DNA from: Rodentibacter caecimuris
GTDB taxonomy: Bacteria; Pseudomonadota; Gammaproteobacteria; Enterobacterales; Pasteurellaceae
Assembly (NCBI RefSeq): GCF_001019715.1
Contig: NZ_BBXJ01000001.1
Location: forward strand, 496,001 to 560,000
Length of the DNA stretch: 64,000 nt
Direction of reading: 5' to 3'
The notes beneath the pieces are model-generated. The model was not told the DNA's origin. It searched no databases and was given only the letters and a program-made list of their open reading frames with translations. The position numbers were made by a program, and so were the translations under genes. Below, one piece after another: positions 1 to 10,358 of this stretch. Each line of letters begins with the position of its first letter. Position 1 is the stretch's first letter.

Positions 1-2
1 AA

Positions 3-626
3 GCTAAGGTCTATGCGGCGGATCAGCTCTTTGCCACACTCGATCCCACTTTACGCCGTTTACACATTCAAGATGTCGGCACAACCATTCTTGCCGACAC
101 GGTAGGTTTTGTACGCCAACTGCCGCACGATTTGGTTTCCGCATTCAAATCCACTTTACAAGAAACCGTCGAAGCCGACCTTTTATTACATATCATTGAT
201 GCAACTGATCCTCGAATGTCGGAAAATATAGAAGCGGTAGTTTCAGTATTGGAAGAAATCAAAGCGGATAATGTTCCCGCCTTGTTGGTTTACAATAAAA
301 TTGATTTACTAAATGGCGTGTTACCCCATATTGAATATGATGATGACAATAAACCCATCGCAGTTTATCTTTCTGCACATAACGGGGAAGGCATTGATTT
401 ATTATTGGAAGCCATCAAACTGCGGTTAAAAAATGAAATACTTTCGCTAAATCTTATTCTTCAACCTTATGAAGGAAAACTTCGTCATACCCTTTATCAA
501 CAAGATACAATCCGCAACGAACAAATTACAGAACAAGGCGAATTTGCCTTAGATGTGCAAATCAATCGAGTGGAATGGCTAAAATTATGTAAGCAATTTC
601 CAACTTTAATGCGGATAAAGATTTAG
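3..626 (+). CDS. hflX: GTPase HflX, C-terminal part (5' end outside window)
   Basis: The reading frame is open from base 3, so the gene begins before the window; 207 residues remain. It shows the GTPase G3 region ([12 protein letters not shown]) and G4 (NKIDLL), followed by an Ala/Ser-containing G5 region (LSAHNGEG). HflX is a ribosome-associated GTPase that splits stalled 70S ribosomes after stress. What is missing is the N-terminal HflX domain and the Walker A loop, which lie upstream. The gene converges on tyrR, with 25 bases between the two stop codons. In H. influenzae the same neighbourhood (hflX, tyrR, mepM, znuC, znuB) is found, which supports the call. Confidence 0.93.
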   Translation, partial: AKVYAADQLFATLDPTLRRLHIQDVGTTILADTVGFVRQLPHDLVSAFKSTLQETVEADLLLHIIDATDPRMSENIEAVVSVLEEIKADNVPALLVYNKIDLLNGVLPHIEYDDDNKPIAVYLSAHNGEGIDLLLEAIKLRLKNEILSLNLILQPYEGKLRHTLYQQDTIRNEQITEQGEFALDVQINRVEWLKLCKQFPTLMRIKI

Positions 627-651
627 TCGGCAATTTTTATACCAAGCAATA

Positions 652-1605
652 CTATTTTCCAATCTCATATTGCTTTAGCTTATTTGCAATCGCGGTATGC
701 GATACGCCCAAGCGTTGCGCCAGTTTGCGGGTACTCGGATATTCTTTGTAAAAAGCCTGCAAAACCTTCGCTTCATATTGCCCGATAATATCCTCTAATG
801 TTTGATTTTCAAATTCATCAACAGAAATGACCGCACTTTGCGGCAAGGTAAGATTTAAACTTTCCACACTCAACTGATTGTCTTTCGATAAAGAACAAGC
901 ACGATATAAGGTGTTATAAAGTTCCCGAACATTTCCCTGCCAATCATATTGCTGCAAATAAACAAGAAAATCCTGATTAAAGGTAGGTAATTTTATTTTC
1001 AATTCATCACTTATTTCTTGTAAAAAGCCTTCTGCCAAGGGTTGAATGTCCGCAATACGCTCCCGTAACGGCGGTATGTTAATGACCAACACATTCAAAC
1101 GATGAAATAAATCGGCACGTACTTTACCTTGTTCAACTAAAAGGTTGAGAGGAACTTGAGAAGTGCAGATAACCCGCACGTTCGCATAATGTTCCTGTTC
1201 TTCCCCTACTCGGCGGAATGAACCGTCCGTTAAAAAACGCAATAATTTAGCTTGAAGATTGAGCGATAATTCCGCAATCCCATCCAACAATACCGTCCCT
1301 TCATTAGCATATTCAAAAAAACCGATCGTCTCACTGTTTCCCCGTTTCCGCCCAAACATTTCGCTTTCCGCATCTTCATCTGGCAAACCAGCACAATTTA
1401 CCGCAATGAATTTTTTATCTCGGCGTAAACTTTGGTAGTGGCATGCTTTTGCCAATAAATCTTTTCCCGTTCCGGTTTCACCTTGAATCAATAACGGCAC
1501 GTCAAACATCGCAAAACGTTGGGCATTTTCTACCGCACTTTTCATGGTTTCACTGTGGGTAACAAAGCAAGCGAAAGGATGTTGAGGATCAAATTTAGAA
1601 GTCAT
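652..1605 (-). CDS. tyrR: TyrR, short Pasteurellaceae-type aromatic amino acid regulator
   Basis: 317 residues. It holds an AAA+ sigma54-interaction-like domain with Walker A GETGTGKD near residue 43 and a C-terminal helix-turn-helix (STRKLAQRLGVSHTAIANKL, about residues 290-310). The loop that carries GAFTGA in sigma54 activators reads GRKRGNSETIG here, so it should not activate sigma54; this is normal for TyrR. E. coli TyrR is 513 residues with N-terminal ACT/PAS domains; the Haemophilus protein is known to lack them, and this one matches the short form. It controls aromatic amino acid synthesis and transport genes in response to tyrosine, phenylalanine or tryptophan. The only alternative would be another NtrC-family regulator, but the HTH and the neighbourhood favour TyrR. 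Confidence 0.9.
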   Translation of the reverse strand: MTSKFDPQHPFACFVTHSETMKSAVENAQRFAMFDVPLLIQGETGTGKDLLAKACHYQSLRRDKKFIAVNCAGLPDEDAESEMFGRKRGNSETIGFFEYANEGTVLLDGIAELSLNLQAKLLRFLTDGSFRRVGEEQEHYANVRVICTSQVPLNLLVEQGKVRADLFHRLNVLVINIPPLRERIADIQPLAEGFLQEISDELKIKLPTFNQDFLVYLQQYDWQGNVRELYNTLYRACSLSKDNQLSVESLNLTLPQSAVISVDEFENQTLEDIIGQYEAKVLQAFYKEYPSTRKLAQRLGVSHTAIANKLKQYEIGK

Positions 1606-1686
1606 GTTGAACAGTCCGAATAAATGGAAATCGAACCTATAATAAGTGGTTTACACAAGCCTGTAAAGATTATTTTACAGATAAAC

Positions 1687-1712
1687 AAAAACCCCGTAAA
1701 AGGGGCTTTTAT
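1687..1712. terminator. Hairpin terminator in the tyrR-mepM gap
   Basis: Stem AACCCC/GGGGCTT around GTAAAA, with an A tract on the left and a T tract on the right, so it can act in both directions. It stands between tyrR and mepM, which are both on the minus strand, and separates their transcripts. Confidence 0.7.
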
Positions 1713-1717
1713 TAAAC

Positions 1718-1852
1718 TTATTTCTGTACTGTATTATTCAGTTCTTTTGAGATGATCTCCATAAATTCTAAACCGCTAAAGGCGAGATACCAATTTACCG
1801 AATCCCAAAAATGATATGTTCGTTTTGATAAGCTTTCGTCTGCTTGATGATG
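1718..1852 (-). pseudogene. Possible remnant of a gene end (44 codons, no start)
   Basis: On the minus strand an open frame of 44 codons ends in TAA at 1718. It is preceded by an in-frame TGA at 1853 and has no start codon with a ribosome binding site. The composition (for example FWDSVNWYLAFSGLEFME) looks protein-like rather than random. I do not recognise the family. It could be a decayed gene end or chance. Confidence 0.25.
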
Positions 1853-1908
1853 TCATTATCCGGCACTTTTTAGGTATGGTACAACGGCTACATAATATCG
1901 AGAAACTC

Positions 1909-1938
1909 AAAGTGCGGTTAAATTAACCGCACTTTTTT
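1909..1938. terminator. Inverted uptake-signal pair downstream of mepM
   Basis: AAAGTGCGGT and ACCGCACTTT face each other across TAAATTA and are followed by a T run on the plus strand. Paired uptake signals of this kind often serve as terminators in Haemophilus-type genomes; here it follows mepM on the minus strand. Confidence 0.7.
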
Positions 1939-1952
1939 CCATTAAATCTAAA

Positions 1953-3398
1953 TTATATTTTTAACATTCGCTCCGCTTCTTTTGCCCTTCTCAGGAATTG
2001 CTTACGTTCTGCGGTTGCCATACTGCTTGTTCCCGGCAATTTTACGGTAAGCGGATTAACCGCCCGTCCATTAATGTGGAATTCATAATGCAAATGCGGA
2101 CCGGTTGAAATCCCCGTATTACCGGAAAGCGCGATACGTTCACCTTTTTTCACCGCTTGTCCGGCTCGAACCAACGGTCGGCTTAGGTGCATATATACCG
2201 TTTGATATTCACGTCCGTGGCGTAGCACGACATAGCGCCCCGCTCCTCCTGCTTGATAAGCGACTTTCTCCACCAAACCGTCTGCCGGTGCAATAACCGG
2301 TGTACCTTGCGGCACAGAAAAATCCACGCCTTTATGAGGGCGTATACGTCCGGTCACCGGATGACGGCGATTCGGGTTAAAACCTGAAGACACCCGAGCC
2401 TGACGTTGCAATGGGTAACGAGCAAAACCTTTGCCTAGGGTTTCACCTTGTTGATTATAATAACGGCCGTTTGCCGCTTGAATTGCGTAATAACTCTTGC
2501 CGTCCGCAAGGATATGGATCGCCTCAACATTACCCTGTCCGGTCAATTTGTCACCCAAATATTCACGGGAAACCAAAATTGAAAATTTGGTGTCTTTCTT
2601 AAGTTTTCTCAAACTCACTTGCCATTGTAACGCGGAAGTTAATTGGGCAATTTGGCGTCCTTCTAAACCTAAAGAACGTAAGCTGGCTGCAAAAGAGCCG
2701 CTCACTTTCCCTTTCAATACTTCTTTTTTCCAAACGCTTTGTTTCTCTAAGATTTGACGTTTGAATTTTCCCTCTTCGACACGCTCATAAATTCGCTCTT
2801 CTTTTTCAGAAACAAGCCAATTTAAATATTCCAATTGATCGTTTTTATCTAAAATCCAGTAAAATTGCTGCCCGACACGGAGATTTTTAAGTTCCGGATA
2901 AGAAGCGATTAATCCCTTTGCCGTATCATCTTCTAATCCCGAAAGTTCCAATACATCTTTTAACGTATCGCCACGTACAACAGTATGGCTAAATTGATGA
3001 GTAATACGTAAGGCTTGATCTGCGACATCCAATAAACCGCTCAACGCATCCTGAGCATCTTGCGGAAGATCATTAAGATCATCAAATTCAGGCTTAACTT
3101 CTTCCACTTCATCGTCTTGTTCCTGCAATTCATCGTCATAAGAAGTTGCTTCCTCAGTCTGTAATTGCTCGGGCGCCTGTGAGATCTGTGTATTTTCTTC
3201 AGGTTTAAGGGGTTGATACTGCACATCGTCCACCATTTCGGGTTCAAGATTAGTTTGAACCGAAGGTTCCGATTCCGTACTCTCTTTTAAACCCAACATA
3301 ACGCCACTGAAAATTAACGCCAATGCGACAAAAAAAATCGCCACTTTAATGCGGGATTTTCTCTTTCGTCTGTCTCGGGCTAATTTAACGTGTTGCAA
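1953..3398 (-). CDS. mepM: MepM-like murein DD-endopeptidase (LysM + M23)
   Basis: 481 residues. A basic cytoplasmic tail (residues 1-18) is followed by one membrane anchor (about 19-37), an acidic linker (about 43-115), an OapA/LysM-like domain ([16 protein letters not shown], about 140-185) and a C-terminal M23 metallopeptidase. Zinc ligands are visible in HKGVDF (about 355-360) and HLHYEF (about 435-440). The family cuts peptide cross-links of peptidoglycan in the periplasm so that new strands can be inserted. It is divergent from znuC, as in H. influenzae and E. coli (yebA next to znu), so the linkage of a zinc enzyme with zinc uptake is conserved. I saw no clear Zur box between the two genes. 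Confidence 0.92.
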   Translation of the reverse strand: MQHVKLARDRRKRKSRIKVAIFFVALALIFSGVMLGLKESTESEPSVQTNLEPEMVDDVQYQPLKPEENTQISQAPEQLQTEEATSYDDELQEQDDEVEEVKPEFDDLNDLPQDAQDALSGLLDVADQALRITHQFSHTVVRGDTLKDVLELSGLEDDTAKGLIASYPELKNLRVGQQFYWILDKNDQLEYLNWLVSEKEERIYERVEEGKFKRQILEKQSVWKKEVLKGKVSGSFAASLRSLGLEGRQIAQLTSALQWQVSLRKLKKDTKFSILVSREYLGDKLTGQGNVEAIHILADGKSYYAIQAANGRYYNQQGETLGKGFARYPLQRQARVSSGFNPNRRHPVTGRIRPHKGVDFSVPQGTPVIAPADGLVEKVAYQAGGAGRYVVLRHGREYQTVYMHLSRPLVRAGQAVKKGERIALSGNTGISTGPHLHYEFHINGRAVNPLTVKLPGTSSMATAERKQFLRRAKEAERMLKI

Positions 3399-3575
3399 AG
3401 GTAAATACCTAAAGTGGAAATAATATCGTCTTCAGACTACGAATCATAAAAGAGGTTCATTCTACCCTAAAACAGATAAAAAAGTTGTAGAAATATTCAT
3501 CACAAAGAGAGAATATCTTGAGAAAGACGGCAAAATGAGCTAAGGTTAGCCGCTAAATTTGACATAGGCGGCATT

Positions 3576-4379
3576 ATGCAAATTCATTCCATTCAATGCG
3601 ATCCGAGTTCTCCATTAATTGAACTCAAGAATATCAATGTGGTATTTGAACAAAAAACAGCACTACAAAATATTAATTTAAGTATTTATCCCCACTCTAT
3701 TATTACTATCGTCGGGCCAAACGGCGGGGGGAAATCCACATTATTAAAAACCCTCTTAAAATTACAACAACCGACCTCAGGCGAAGTCATTTATAGTAAA
3801 AATGTACGTATCGGCTATGTGCCGCAAAAAATTTACTTAGATCATAATTTACCTCTTACGGTAGAACGTTTTCTTGCCTTAAAAAAAGGGGCGAAAACAC
3901 AGGAAATTTCAACCGCACTTGAGCAACTTTCCATTACACATTTACGCAAAAATAATATGCAAAAACTTTCCGGCGGTGAAATGCAACGGGTCTTGCTCGC
4001 CCGTGCAATTTTAAACAAACCGAATTTATTAGTATTAGACGAACCTACTCAAGGCGTGGATATCACCGGTCAGGCGGAACTTTATCAACTCATTCATCAA
4101 ACCCAACAACGATTAAATTGTGCCGTGTTGATGGTTTCTCATGATTTACATATTGTAATGGCGGACAGTAAAGAAGTGATTTGCATTAATCAACACATTT
4201 GCTGCGCCGGAACACCGGAAACCCTGTCAAATGATCCTACATTTATACGTTTATGGGGCAACCGACTCTCACAAAATGTCGGCTTTTATACTCATCGCCA
4301 CAATCACCATCATAATTTACACGGCGATGTCTGTAGTTGTAACGGCACAGCCGATCGTTGTCAAAATAAGGATATGTAA
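3576..4379 (+). CDS. znuC: ZnuC, ATP-binding subunit of zinc ABC transporter
   Basis: 267 residues with Walker [10 protein letters not shown] (about 46-54), signature LSGGEMQRV (about 131), Walker B LLVLDEP and the switch histidine in VSHDLH. The tail carries a histidine/cysteine-rich stretch ([16 protein letters not shown]) suited to metal binding, as in other ZnuC proteins. It powers import of zinc delivered by periplasmic ZnuA through ZnuB. znuB begins on the last base of the stop codon (TAATG), so the two are translationally coupled. No znuA is in this cluster, as is usual in Haemophilus, where it lies elsewhere. Confidence 0.95.
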   Translation: MQIHSIQCDPSSPLIELKNINVVFEQKTALQNINLSIYPHSIITIVGPNGGGKSTLLKTLLKLQQPTSGEVIYSKNVRIGYVPQKIYLDHNLPLTVERFLALKKGAKTQEISTALEQLSITHLRKNNMQKLSGGEMQRVLLARAILNKPNLLVLDEPTQGVDITGQAELYQLIHQTQQRLNCAVLMVSHDLHIVMADSKEVICINQHICCAGTPETLSNDPTFIRLWGNRLSQNVGFYTHRHNHHHNLHGDVCSCNGTADRCQNKDM

Positions 4380-5164
4380 TGTTTGAAATTTTATTTCCGG
4401 CACTGCTCACCGGCATTTTGTTGTCTCTTATCAGCGCACCGCTTGGGGTCTTCGTAGTATGGCGTAAAATGGCATACTTTGGTGACACGCTTGCTCATTC
4501 GGCCTTACTTGGCGTTGCATTGGGGATTTTCTTACAAATCAATCCTTATATTGCGATAGTCGTCCTCACTCTTATTTTAGCGATAGTTATGGTATGGCTA
4601 GAAAGTCATACGCAGTTTTCTATTGATACCTTATTGGGCATTATCGCCCATAGTTGCTTATCACTCGGCGTTGTAACCGTTGGTTTATTAAAAAATGTTC
4701 GGGTTGATTTAATGAGTTATTTATTCGGGGATTTGTTGGCAATCAATTACACCGATTTAATTTATATCAGTATCGGTGTAGCCATCGTACTCAGTACGTT
4801 ACTCTATTTTTGGCAAGCCCTTCTCTCCACTACCGTTTCGCCCGAACTCGCCCAAGTGGAAGGCATCAACATCAAAAAAATGCGTTTTATTTTGATGATT
4901 TTAACCGCACTGACGATTGCGCTAAGTATGAAATTTGTCGGTGCATTAATTATTACCTCACTATTAATTATTCCGGCAGCGACGGCACGCCGTTTCGCCA
5001 AAACCCCCGAATCCATGGCTGGTTTTGCGGTGGGGATCAGTATGCTTTCAATTATTGGCGGATTAATGCTTTCGGCATTTTATGACACCGCAGCCGGCCC
5101 ATCGGTTGTCATTTGCTCGACATTTTTATTTGTTCTGTCATTACTAAAAAAGGCTCGTTTGTAA
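4379..5164 (+). CDS. znuB: ZnuB, membrane subunit of zinc ABC transporter
   Basis: 261 residues and strongly hydrophobic throughout, consistent with 7-8 membrane helices of the ABC-3 metal permease family. The segment [17 protein letters not shown] is the conserved region near the ATPase contact. It forms the inner-membrane channel with ZnuC. The start overlaps the znuC stop by one base. Confidence 0.95.
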   Translation: MFEILFPALLTGILLSLISAPLGVFVVWRKMAYFGDTLAHSALLGVALGIFLQINPYIAIVVLTLILAIVMVWLESHTQFSIDTLLGIIAHSCLSLGVVTVGLLKNVRVDLMSYLFGDLLAINYTDLIYISIGVAIVLSTLLYFWQALLSTTVSPELAQVEGINIKKMRFILMILTALTIALSMKFVGALIITSLLIIPAATARRFAKTPESMAGFAVGISMLSIIGGLMLSAFYDTAAGPSVVICSTFLFVLSLLKKARL

Positions 5165-5254
5165 GCTCGCCCAACCAGTGAAAACTATTTGCGCCGCCAG
5201 TTAATTCTTGATAAAGTGCGGTGGATTTTTATGGTGTTTTTTAGGATAACAAAA

Positions 5255-6202
5255 ATGACTCCGGAATATTTAGATTTTGAATTGCCGATTGCCGAGTTAG
5301 AAGCAAAAATCGGTGCATTGCGCTCCGCCTCTAATGATGAAGTTGATTTAACCGATGAAATTAAACGCTTACAAAAGAAAAGCGATGAATTAACCAAAAA
5401 AACCTTTGCCAATCTTGATGCGTGGCAAGTTTCACGTATGGCCCGTCACCCAAACCGTCCTTATACGCTTGACTATATTAACCATATTTTCACTGAATTT
5501 GACGAACTTGCCGGTGATCGTGCATTTGCCGATGATAAAGCGATTATTGGCGGTTTGGCACGTTTGGACGGTCGTCCGGTGATGGTAATCGGTCATCAAA
5601 AAGGTCGCACGGTAAAAGAGAAAGTACAACGCAACTTTGGTATGCCAGCACCGGAAGGCTACCGCAAGGCTTTACGCTTAATGGAAATGGCTGAGCGTTT
5701 TAAACTTCCTATAATCACCTTTATTGACACGCCGGGGGCTTATCCGGGAATCGGTGCGGAAGAACGCGGACAGGCCGAAGCTATTGCACATAACTTACGG
5801 GAAATGGCGCAATTGACCGTACCGGTAATCTGTACCGTCATCGGCGAAGGAGGCTCAGGCGGTGCTTTGGCGATCGGGGTGGGTGATAAAGTAAACATGT
5901 TGCAATATTCTACTTATTCCGTGATTTCACCAGAAGGTTGTGCCTCAATCCTATGGAAAAGTGCAGAAAAAGCCTCAACCGCGGCTGAAGTAATGGGGCT
6001 TACCGCTCCCCGTTTAAAAGAACTTGAATTAATCGACAACATTGTACCGGAACCGTTAGGCGGTGCGCATCGTGACTACACGTTGATGGCAAACAATTTG
6101 AAAAAACGCCTAAATGAAGATTTGGCAGAACTTGACAAATTAGATAAAGAAGAATTATTAAATAGACGTTATCAACGTTTGATGTCTTACGGCTATTGCT
6201 AA
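5255..6202 (+). CDS. accA: AccA, acetyl-CoA carboxylase carboxyltransferase subunit alpha
   Basis: 315 residues, the usual length. It transfers the carboxyl group from biotin-BCCP to acetyl-CoA, with AccD, to give malonyl-CoA for fatty acid synthesis. I chose the ATG at 5255, since [19 protein letters not shown] matches the family N-terminus and AGGA lies 8 bases upstream; an in-frame ATG at 5189 would add 22 residues unlike the family. Visible motifs include the glycine-rich [15 protein letters not shown] and [12 protein letters not shown] terminator follows directly. Confidence 0.96.
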   Translation: MTPEYLDFELPIAELEAKIGALRSASNDEVDLTDEIKRLQKKSDELTKKTFANLDAWQVSRMARHPNRPYTLDYINHIFTEFDELAGDRAFADDKAIIGGLARLDGRPVMVIGHQKGRTVKEKVQRNFGMPAPEGYRKALRLMEMAERFKLPIITFIDTPGAYPGIGAEERGQAEAIAHNLREMAQLTVPVICTVIGEGGSGGALAIGVGDKVNMLQYSTYSVISPEGCASILWKSAEKASTAAEVMGLTAPRLKELELIDNIVPEPLGGAHRDYTLMANNLKKRLNEDLAELDKLDKEELLNRRYQRLMSYGYC

Positions 6203-6210
6203 TTAATTTA

Positions 6211-6241
6211 AAAAAAGAGCGGTTATTTTATCCGCTCTTTT
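6211..6241 (+). terminator. Rho-independent terminator of accA
   Basis: Stem AAAGAGCGG/CCGCTCTTT around TTATTTTAT, followed by T residues, 10 bases after the accA stop. Confidence 0.85.
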
Positions 6242-6385
6242 CAATTTAACCGTAAGCCATTTTTGATTAACTATTATCTACCAAGATATTAAACGGCTTA
6301 CCCCTAAACAATAAACTATCCAAGATACTGCTTGCGCTATCTAAGTTTTATAATGGAATGTAATATTAACCAACAAGAGGCAATT

Positions 6386-7252
6386 ATGAAAAACGTACTT
6401 TCCATCCAATCACACGTCGTGTATGGCTTTGCCGGCAATAAATCCGCCACCTTCCCAATGCAACTATTAGGCGTAGATGTGTGGGCATTAAATACCGTAC
6501 AATTTTCCAACCATACTCAATATGGTAAATGGACAGGGATGGTTATTCCGCAAGAACAAATTCGTGAAATTGTTACCGGCTTAGATAATATCGAAAAATT
6601 ACAAGAATGCGATGCATTGCTTTCCGGTTATTTAGGTTCGCCGGAACAAGTAGATCAAATTCTTTACGCCTTAGAACAAATTAAGAAACACAATCCTAAT
6701 GCGCTTTATTTATGCGATCCCGTCATGCCGAATCCGGAAAAAATTTGTGTCGTGGCAAATGGCGTTCGAGAAGCACTGATTGAGAAAGCTATCCCTGTTG
6801 CGGATATTATGACGCCAAACCTTAATGAATTACGCCAACTCAGCGATTTCCCTATCAATTCTTTTGATGACGTATTAAAAGCAGTACGGGGTTTGCTGGA
6901 TAAAGGCGTTAAAAAAGTGCTGGTAAAACATTTGGGTAAAGTTGGAAAAATTAATGATCCCGATACCTTTGAAATTATCATGGCAACCCCTGAAGGGATC
7001 TGGCATTTAAGCCGTCCGCTTTATCAGTTCAATTTTGAACCGGTCGGTGTGGGTGATTTAATTGCCGGTACGTTCTTAGCGAACTTACTCAACGGAAAAT
7101 CGGATGTCGAAGCCTTTGAAGCGATGAATAATGAAGTTGCCGGTGTGATGAAAACCACCTTCGAACTGAATTCTTACGAATTACAAACCATTGCTGCACG
7201 CTTTGAAATTTTAAATCCGACCAGCCAATATAAAGCTGAAAAAATTGCCTGA
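6386..7252 (+). CDS. pdxY: PdxY, pyridoxal kinase
   Basis: 288 residues, the family length. It phosphorylates pyridoxal in the salvage route to pyridoxal 5'-phosphate. The ribokinase-type signature [16 protein letters not shown] near residue 220 carries the catalytic aspartate, and LCDPVMPN and [11 protein letters not shown] are conserved. I chose the ATG at 6386 because AAGAGG lies 5 bases upstream and [21 protein letters not shown] matches family N-termini; the upstream in-frame ATG at 6332 is rejected. The stop overlaps the tilS start (TGATG), indicating coupling. Confidence 0.95.
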   Translation: MKNVLSIQSHVVYGFAGNKSATFPMQLLGVDVWALNTVQFSNHTQYGKWTGMVIPQEQIREIVTGLDNIEKLQECDALLSGYLGSPEQVDQILYALEQIKKHNPNALYLCDPVMPNPEKICVVANGVREALIEKAIPVADIMTPNLNELRQLSDFPINSFDDVLKAVRGLLDKGVKKVLVKHLGKVGKINDPDTFEIIMATPEGIWHLSRPLYQFNFEPVGVGDLIAGTFLANLLNGKSDVEAFEAMNNEVAGVMKTTFELNSYELQTIAARFEILNPTSQYKAEKIA

Positions 7253-8541
7253 TGGATCTGTTCTCTATTTTTGAACAACAACTCAAAAAAAATCCCGCTC
7301 AAGACTACCTTATTGCCTTGAGCGGTGGTTTAGACTCTACCGCACTGCTTGCTTTATTTAAAAAATACAGCGAAAACCAACCGCACTTTAACCTTCGCGC
7401 AATCCATATCCACCATGGCTTAAGCGCTAATGCCGACAGTTGGGTTAAACACTGTCAATCTTTATGCGAGCAATTTTATATTCCGTTAGTTATCGAATAT
7501 GTTCAAGTCGATCGAACCAAGGGCATTGAAGCGGGGGCTCGTGAGGCTCGTTATCAGGCTATTCGACGTCATATACTGCCGAATGAATGCTTAGCAACCG
7601 CCCACCATTTAAACGATCAAACGGAAACTTTTTTCCTTGCACTCAAACGTGGGAGTGGACTACAAGGCTTGAGCGCAATGCAGCCTCAAAGCGAATTATT
7701 CGGGATGAGCATTTTTCGCCCATTGTTGAATGTTACCCGTGAGCAATTAGAAAACTATGCACAGGCTGAAAATTTGACCTGGGTTCACGATGAAAGTAAC
7801 GATGATAGCCGTTATGAGCGCAATTTTTTACGCAATAAAATTTTGCCTAAACTACGTGAACGTTGGGGACATTTTGATCAGACCGTTCAACGCTCCGCGC
7901 AACATTGTTTTGAGCAACAACAACTGATTGATGAATTACTACAAGACTGTTTTCTTGAACATTGTCAAACGCCAACGGAATTCCAACTGCACAATTTCCT
8001 TCAATATTCATACTCAAAACAAACCGCACTTTTAAGAATGTGGTTGGCTCAAAATCAATGTGAAATGCCGAGTAAACGCCAAATTGAACAGCTGATACAA
8101 GATGTGATTACGGCAAAAAAAGAGGCCAATCCGCAATTTCATTTAGGCAAAAAAGTTATCCGCCGTTATCAATCCTGTCTGTATCTTACCGATAATTTTG
8201 CCGATCTAAGCGGTATTTGTCTTGAAATGCAGGATTCTTGTCTTTCGCTTCCCGACAAGCTTGGTAAACTTTATTTGCAGCGCACAACGGAAAATTTAAT
8301 TTTTTCTTGGCAACAATATTCTGTCGAGCTGCCACACACTGATTTACCGATTCAAATTCGCTTTGGTTATTCCGGAAAAATAAAACGCCATCCTAAACGC
8401 CCAAAAGAAGATATCAAAAAAATTTGGCAAGAATTACAAGTCCCACCTTGGCAACGTAACCGCATACCGTTAATTTTTTATGGCGATGAATTACAAAGTG
8501 CGGTCGGTTTTTTTCACATTTCCGGAAATATCACAAAATAG
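7252..8541 (+). CDS. tilS: TilS, tRNA(Ile)-lysidine synthetase
   Basis: 429 residues. The PP-loop SGGLDSTAL (about residues 24-32) binds ATP. The enzyme converts C34 of the CAU-anticodon tRNA-Ile to lysidine, changing its charging from Met to Ile. The N-terminal ATPase domain is followed by the central TilS domain and the C-terminal substrate domain (RFGYSGKIKRHPKRPKED...PLIFYGDEL). An uptake signal lies within the coding region and another just after the stop. It is coupled to pdxY by overlap. Confidence 0.95.
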   Translation: MDLFSIFEQQLKKNPAQDYLIALSGGLDSTALLALFKKYSENQPHFNLRAIHIHHGLSANADSWVKHCQSLCEQFYIPLVIEYVQVDRTKGIEAGAREARYQAIRRHILPNECLATAHHLNDQTETFFLALKRGSGLQGLSAMQPQSELFGMSIFRPLLNVTREQLENYAQAENLTWVHDESNDDSRYERNFLRNKILPKLRERWGHFDQTVQRSAQHCFEQQQLIDELLQDCFLEHCQTPTEFQLHNFLQYSYSKQTALLRMWLAQNQCEMPSKRQIEQLIQDVITAKKEANPQFHLGKKVIRRYQSCLYLTDNFADLSGICLEMQDSCLSLPDKLGKLYLQRTTENLIFSWQQYSVELPHTDLPIQIRFGYSGKIKRHPKRPKEDIKKIWQELQVPPWQRNRIPLIFYGDELQSAVGFFHISGNITK

Positions 8542-8625
8542 CGCAAAACGAACCGCACTTTACGCGATTTATCTGATAGAATGCTGGGACTTGTTGTTTT
8601 TTAATCTATAAATAAAGGAAGGCAA

Positions 8626-9243
8626 ATGTTTGATTCTTTGATTGTTCAGTTCGTTGTACTTTGGGCGGTGATTGATCCTATCGGCTCAATTCCCGTTTAC
8701 CTTTCAAAAACCATAGGATTCTCTCTTGAAGAACGCAGAAAAATCGCACGTAATGCAGTGATTATTTCTGCCGGAATTTTGCTTTTTTTCCTTGTAGGCG
8801 GGCAAGTTTTATTTGAAGCAATGGAAGTACCGCTTCCGGCATTCCAAATTGCCGGCGGGCTTGTGCTTTTCTTATTTGCTTTAACCATGATTTTTGGTGA
8901 AAGCAAACCGGAACAAGAAATGAAAATGAGGGCAAATATCACCGAAGTTGCCGTCTATCCCCTTGCCGTGCCTTCTATTGCCTCTCCGGGTGCGATGATG
9001 GCGATTGTACTGTTAACCGATAACCATCGTTTTAATTTTACCGAACAATTTATTACGGCTGGAATCATGTTAGCCGTATTATTAATCACTTATATCCTAT
9101 TACTTGCCGCGAATCGGATTCAGCATTTTATTGGAAATTCCGGCGCAGCAATTATCAGTCGTGTAATGGGGTTAATTTTGGCAACCGTGGCGGTAAATAA
9201 TGTATTAATCGGATTGAAGGACTTTTTTACTCAGGTGGCGTAA
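8626..9243 (+). CDS. MarC/YhgN-family inner membrane protein
   Basis: 205 residues, six predicted membrane helices, beginning with the family-typical VQFVVLWAVIDPIGSIPVYL. The MarC family (formerly UPF0056) has no firmly established substrate, and an early link with multiple antibiotic resistance was not upheld. The ribosome binding site AAGGAAGG precedes the ATG. It is followed by a terminator and appears to be a single-gene unit. Confidence 0.9.
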   Translation: MFDSLIVQFVVLWAVIDPIGSIPVYLSKTIGFSLEERRKIARNAVIISAGILLFFLVGGQVLFEAMEVPLPAFQIAGGLVLFLFALTMIFGESKPEQEMKMRANITEVAVYPLAVPSIASPGAMMAIVLLTDNHRFNFTEQFITAGIMLAVLLITYILLLAANRIQHFIGNSGAAIISRVMGLILATVAVNNVLIGLKDFFTQVA

Positions 9244-9268
9244 AGAATTTAAATAAAATTGATATTGG

Positions 9269-9297
9269 AAAAGGTTTCTGTAGTAGAAACCTTTTTC
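9269..9297 (+). terminator. Terminator of the MarC-family gene
   Basis: Stem AAAAGGTTTCT/AGAAACCTTTT around GTAGT, followed by T-rich sequence, 25 bases after the stop codon. Confidence 0.85.
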
Positions 9298-9316
9298 TTT
9301 TAGGGATATTAATATC

Positions 9317-9456
9317 GGGCTTCGCCGATGGCGACCTACTTTCTTTTACTAGTGTAAAAGAAAACACTCCCCAGTTAAATCACTGCTCTTTACTTTATTG
9401 TCATTTTCTTAACGCTAAATTTGTAAACTCGCTACGCTCAAACAATACAAATTTAG
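9317..9456 (+). repeat. Decayed intergenic repeat, left copy
   Basis: Begins with GGCTTCGCCGATGGCGACC followed by TACTTTCTTTT, a sequence type I know as a widespread intergenic repeat in Haemophilus and other gammaproteobacteria. It ends with a perfect 11-bp inverted repeat (CTAAATTTGTA at 9415-9425 and TACAAATTTAG at 9446-9456) enclosing AACTCGCTACGCTCAAACAA. No coding frame with a start is seen. A matching inverted copy lies at 9583-9690. Confidence 0.5.
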
Positions 9457-9582
9457 CTAAAAATGCCAAGTCGTAAAGGCGATTTATATGGGGCACTGTT
9501 TCATTCGAATATTAAAAAAGTGCGGTTGATTTTGAGATTGTTTTTCTTTAATTAACCATCACTGACAATAGAAAATTTTAGT

Positions 9583-9690
9583 CTGTTTGAGCAGCCTGTA
9601 GCGAGTTCAGAAAATTTCTGTTAATCCAATTTAATTGAACAAAGGAAACAAGGAAAAAGAGTCGTGCAGAAAAAAGTAAGCTACCATCGG
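9583..9690 (-). repeat. Decayed intergenic repeat, right copy in inverse orientation
   Basis: On the minus strand this reads CCGATGGTAGCTTACTTTTT near its start and AACTCGCTACAGGCTGCTCA near its end, matching in order the two hallmark segments of the left copy (CCGATGGCGACCTACTTTCT and AACTCGCTACGCTCAAACAA). The spacing inside differs. It runs into the last codons of mutH, so part of the match may belong to the gene end. Confidence 0.4.
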
Positions 9691-10358
9691 AAAAACTCAT
9701 CGTTCAAAAACTCCCTTAATATCCCCGCTGTAAACTCCTTCCGCAAATAAAATCCCAATGGCAGCGTATCTATCACTTCCCCATTTTTTCCAATCCCTTT
9801 TGTGATCGCTTTACTATTAGCGCCTTTTGGTCGTAACTGCATCACTTCCCCAATTCGGGCGGTAATTTCATCAAGCCTTCCCATGGTGATATATTCCATC
9901 AATTCCTCCCAATCTTGCTTTAATTGCTGCTCTTGTTCAGAACTAGGCTGCCATAAAATCGGTGTGCCAATATGGCGCTCACGCAACGCAATATGTCGGC
10001 TCCCTTCAATCGGGATCCAAAGTACGCAAGACAATTTATGGCGAACATGTGAATTTTCCCATTGCACACCGGAATTTTGTGTTAATGGCGCAAGGCTGAC
10101 AAATGTCGTCTCTAACGGAAAACCTTGCTCATTAATCGGCAAGGTTTTAAGCTCCACCCCTAGATGGGCAAAATCCTGTTCGGCTTTACTGCCTGCAGTA
10201 GCCCCTAATGCCGTTTCTAAAAGCATACCCACCCAGCCTTTATCACGTTTTAAGTTGGGGGGAACGGGGATAGTAAGCTCATCGGCAAGTTCACCAAAAG
10301 TTAATCCGGCAATAGATTGCGCCCGTTGAAGAAGTTGCGTTAATGTTTGTGGCATCAT
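9681..10358 (-). CDS. mutH: MutH, GATC-specific mismatch repair endonuclease
   Basis: 225 residues, family length. It nicks the unmethylated strand at hemimethylated GATC sites when activated by MutL. Catalytic-region motifs are seen: [16 protein letters not shown] (Asp of the D...ExK core), then VELKTLP with the ExK pair. The start overlaps the ogt stop by four bases, and both are on the minus strand, so they form a two-gene DNA-repair operon (ogt then mutH). The stop codon lies at the edge of a decayed repeat, so the last residues could be altered. Confidence 0.95.
   Translation of the reverse strand: MMPQTLTQLLQRAQSIAGLTFGELADELTIPVPPNLKRDKGWVGMLLETALGATAGSKAEQDFAHLGVELKTLPINEQGFPLETTFVSLAPLTQNSGVQWENSHVRHKLSCVLWIPIEGSRHIALRERHIGTPILWQPSSEQEQQLKQDWEELMEYITMGRLDEITARIGEVMQLRPKGANSKAITKGIGKNGEVIDTLPLGFYLRKEFTAGILREFLNDEFFRW

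Noticed and set aside
3399-3575. Zur operator between mepM and znuC
   Set aside because: I searched for a palindrome of the GTTATANTATAAC type and found none convincing; zinc control may still exist.
9802-10329. 175-codon plus-strand frame opposite mutH
   Set aside because: Exactly antisense to the well conserved mutH gene and without a recognisable domain.
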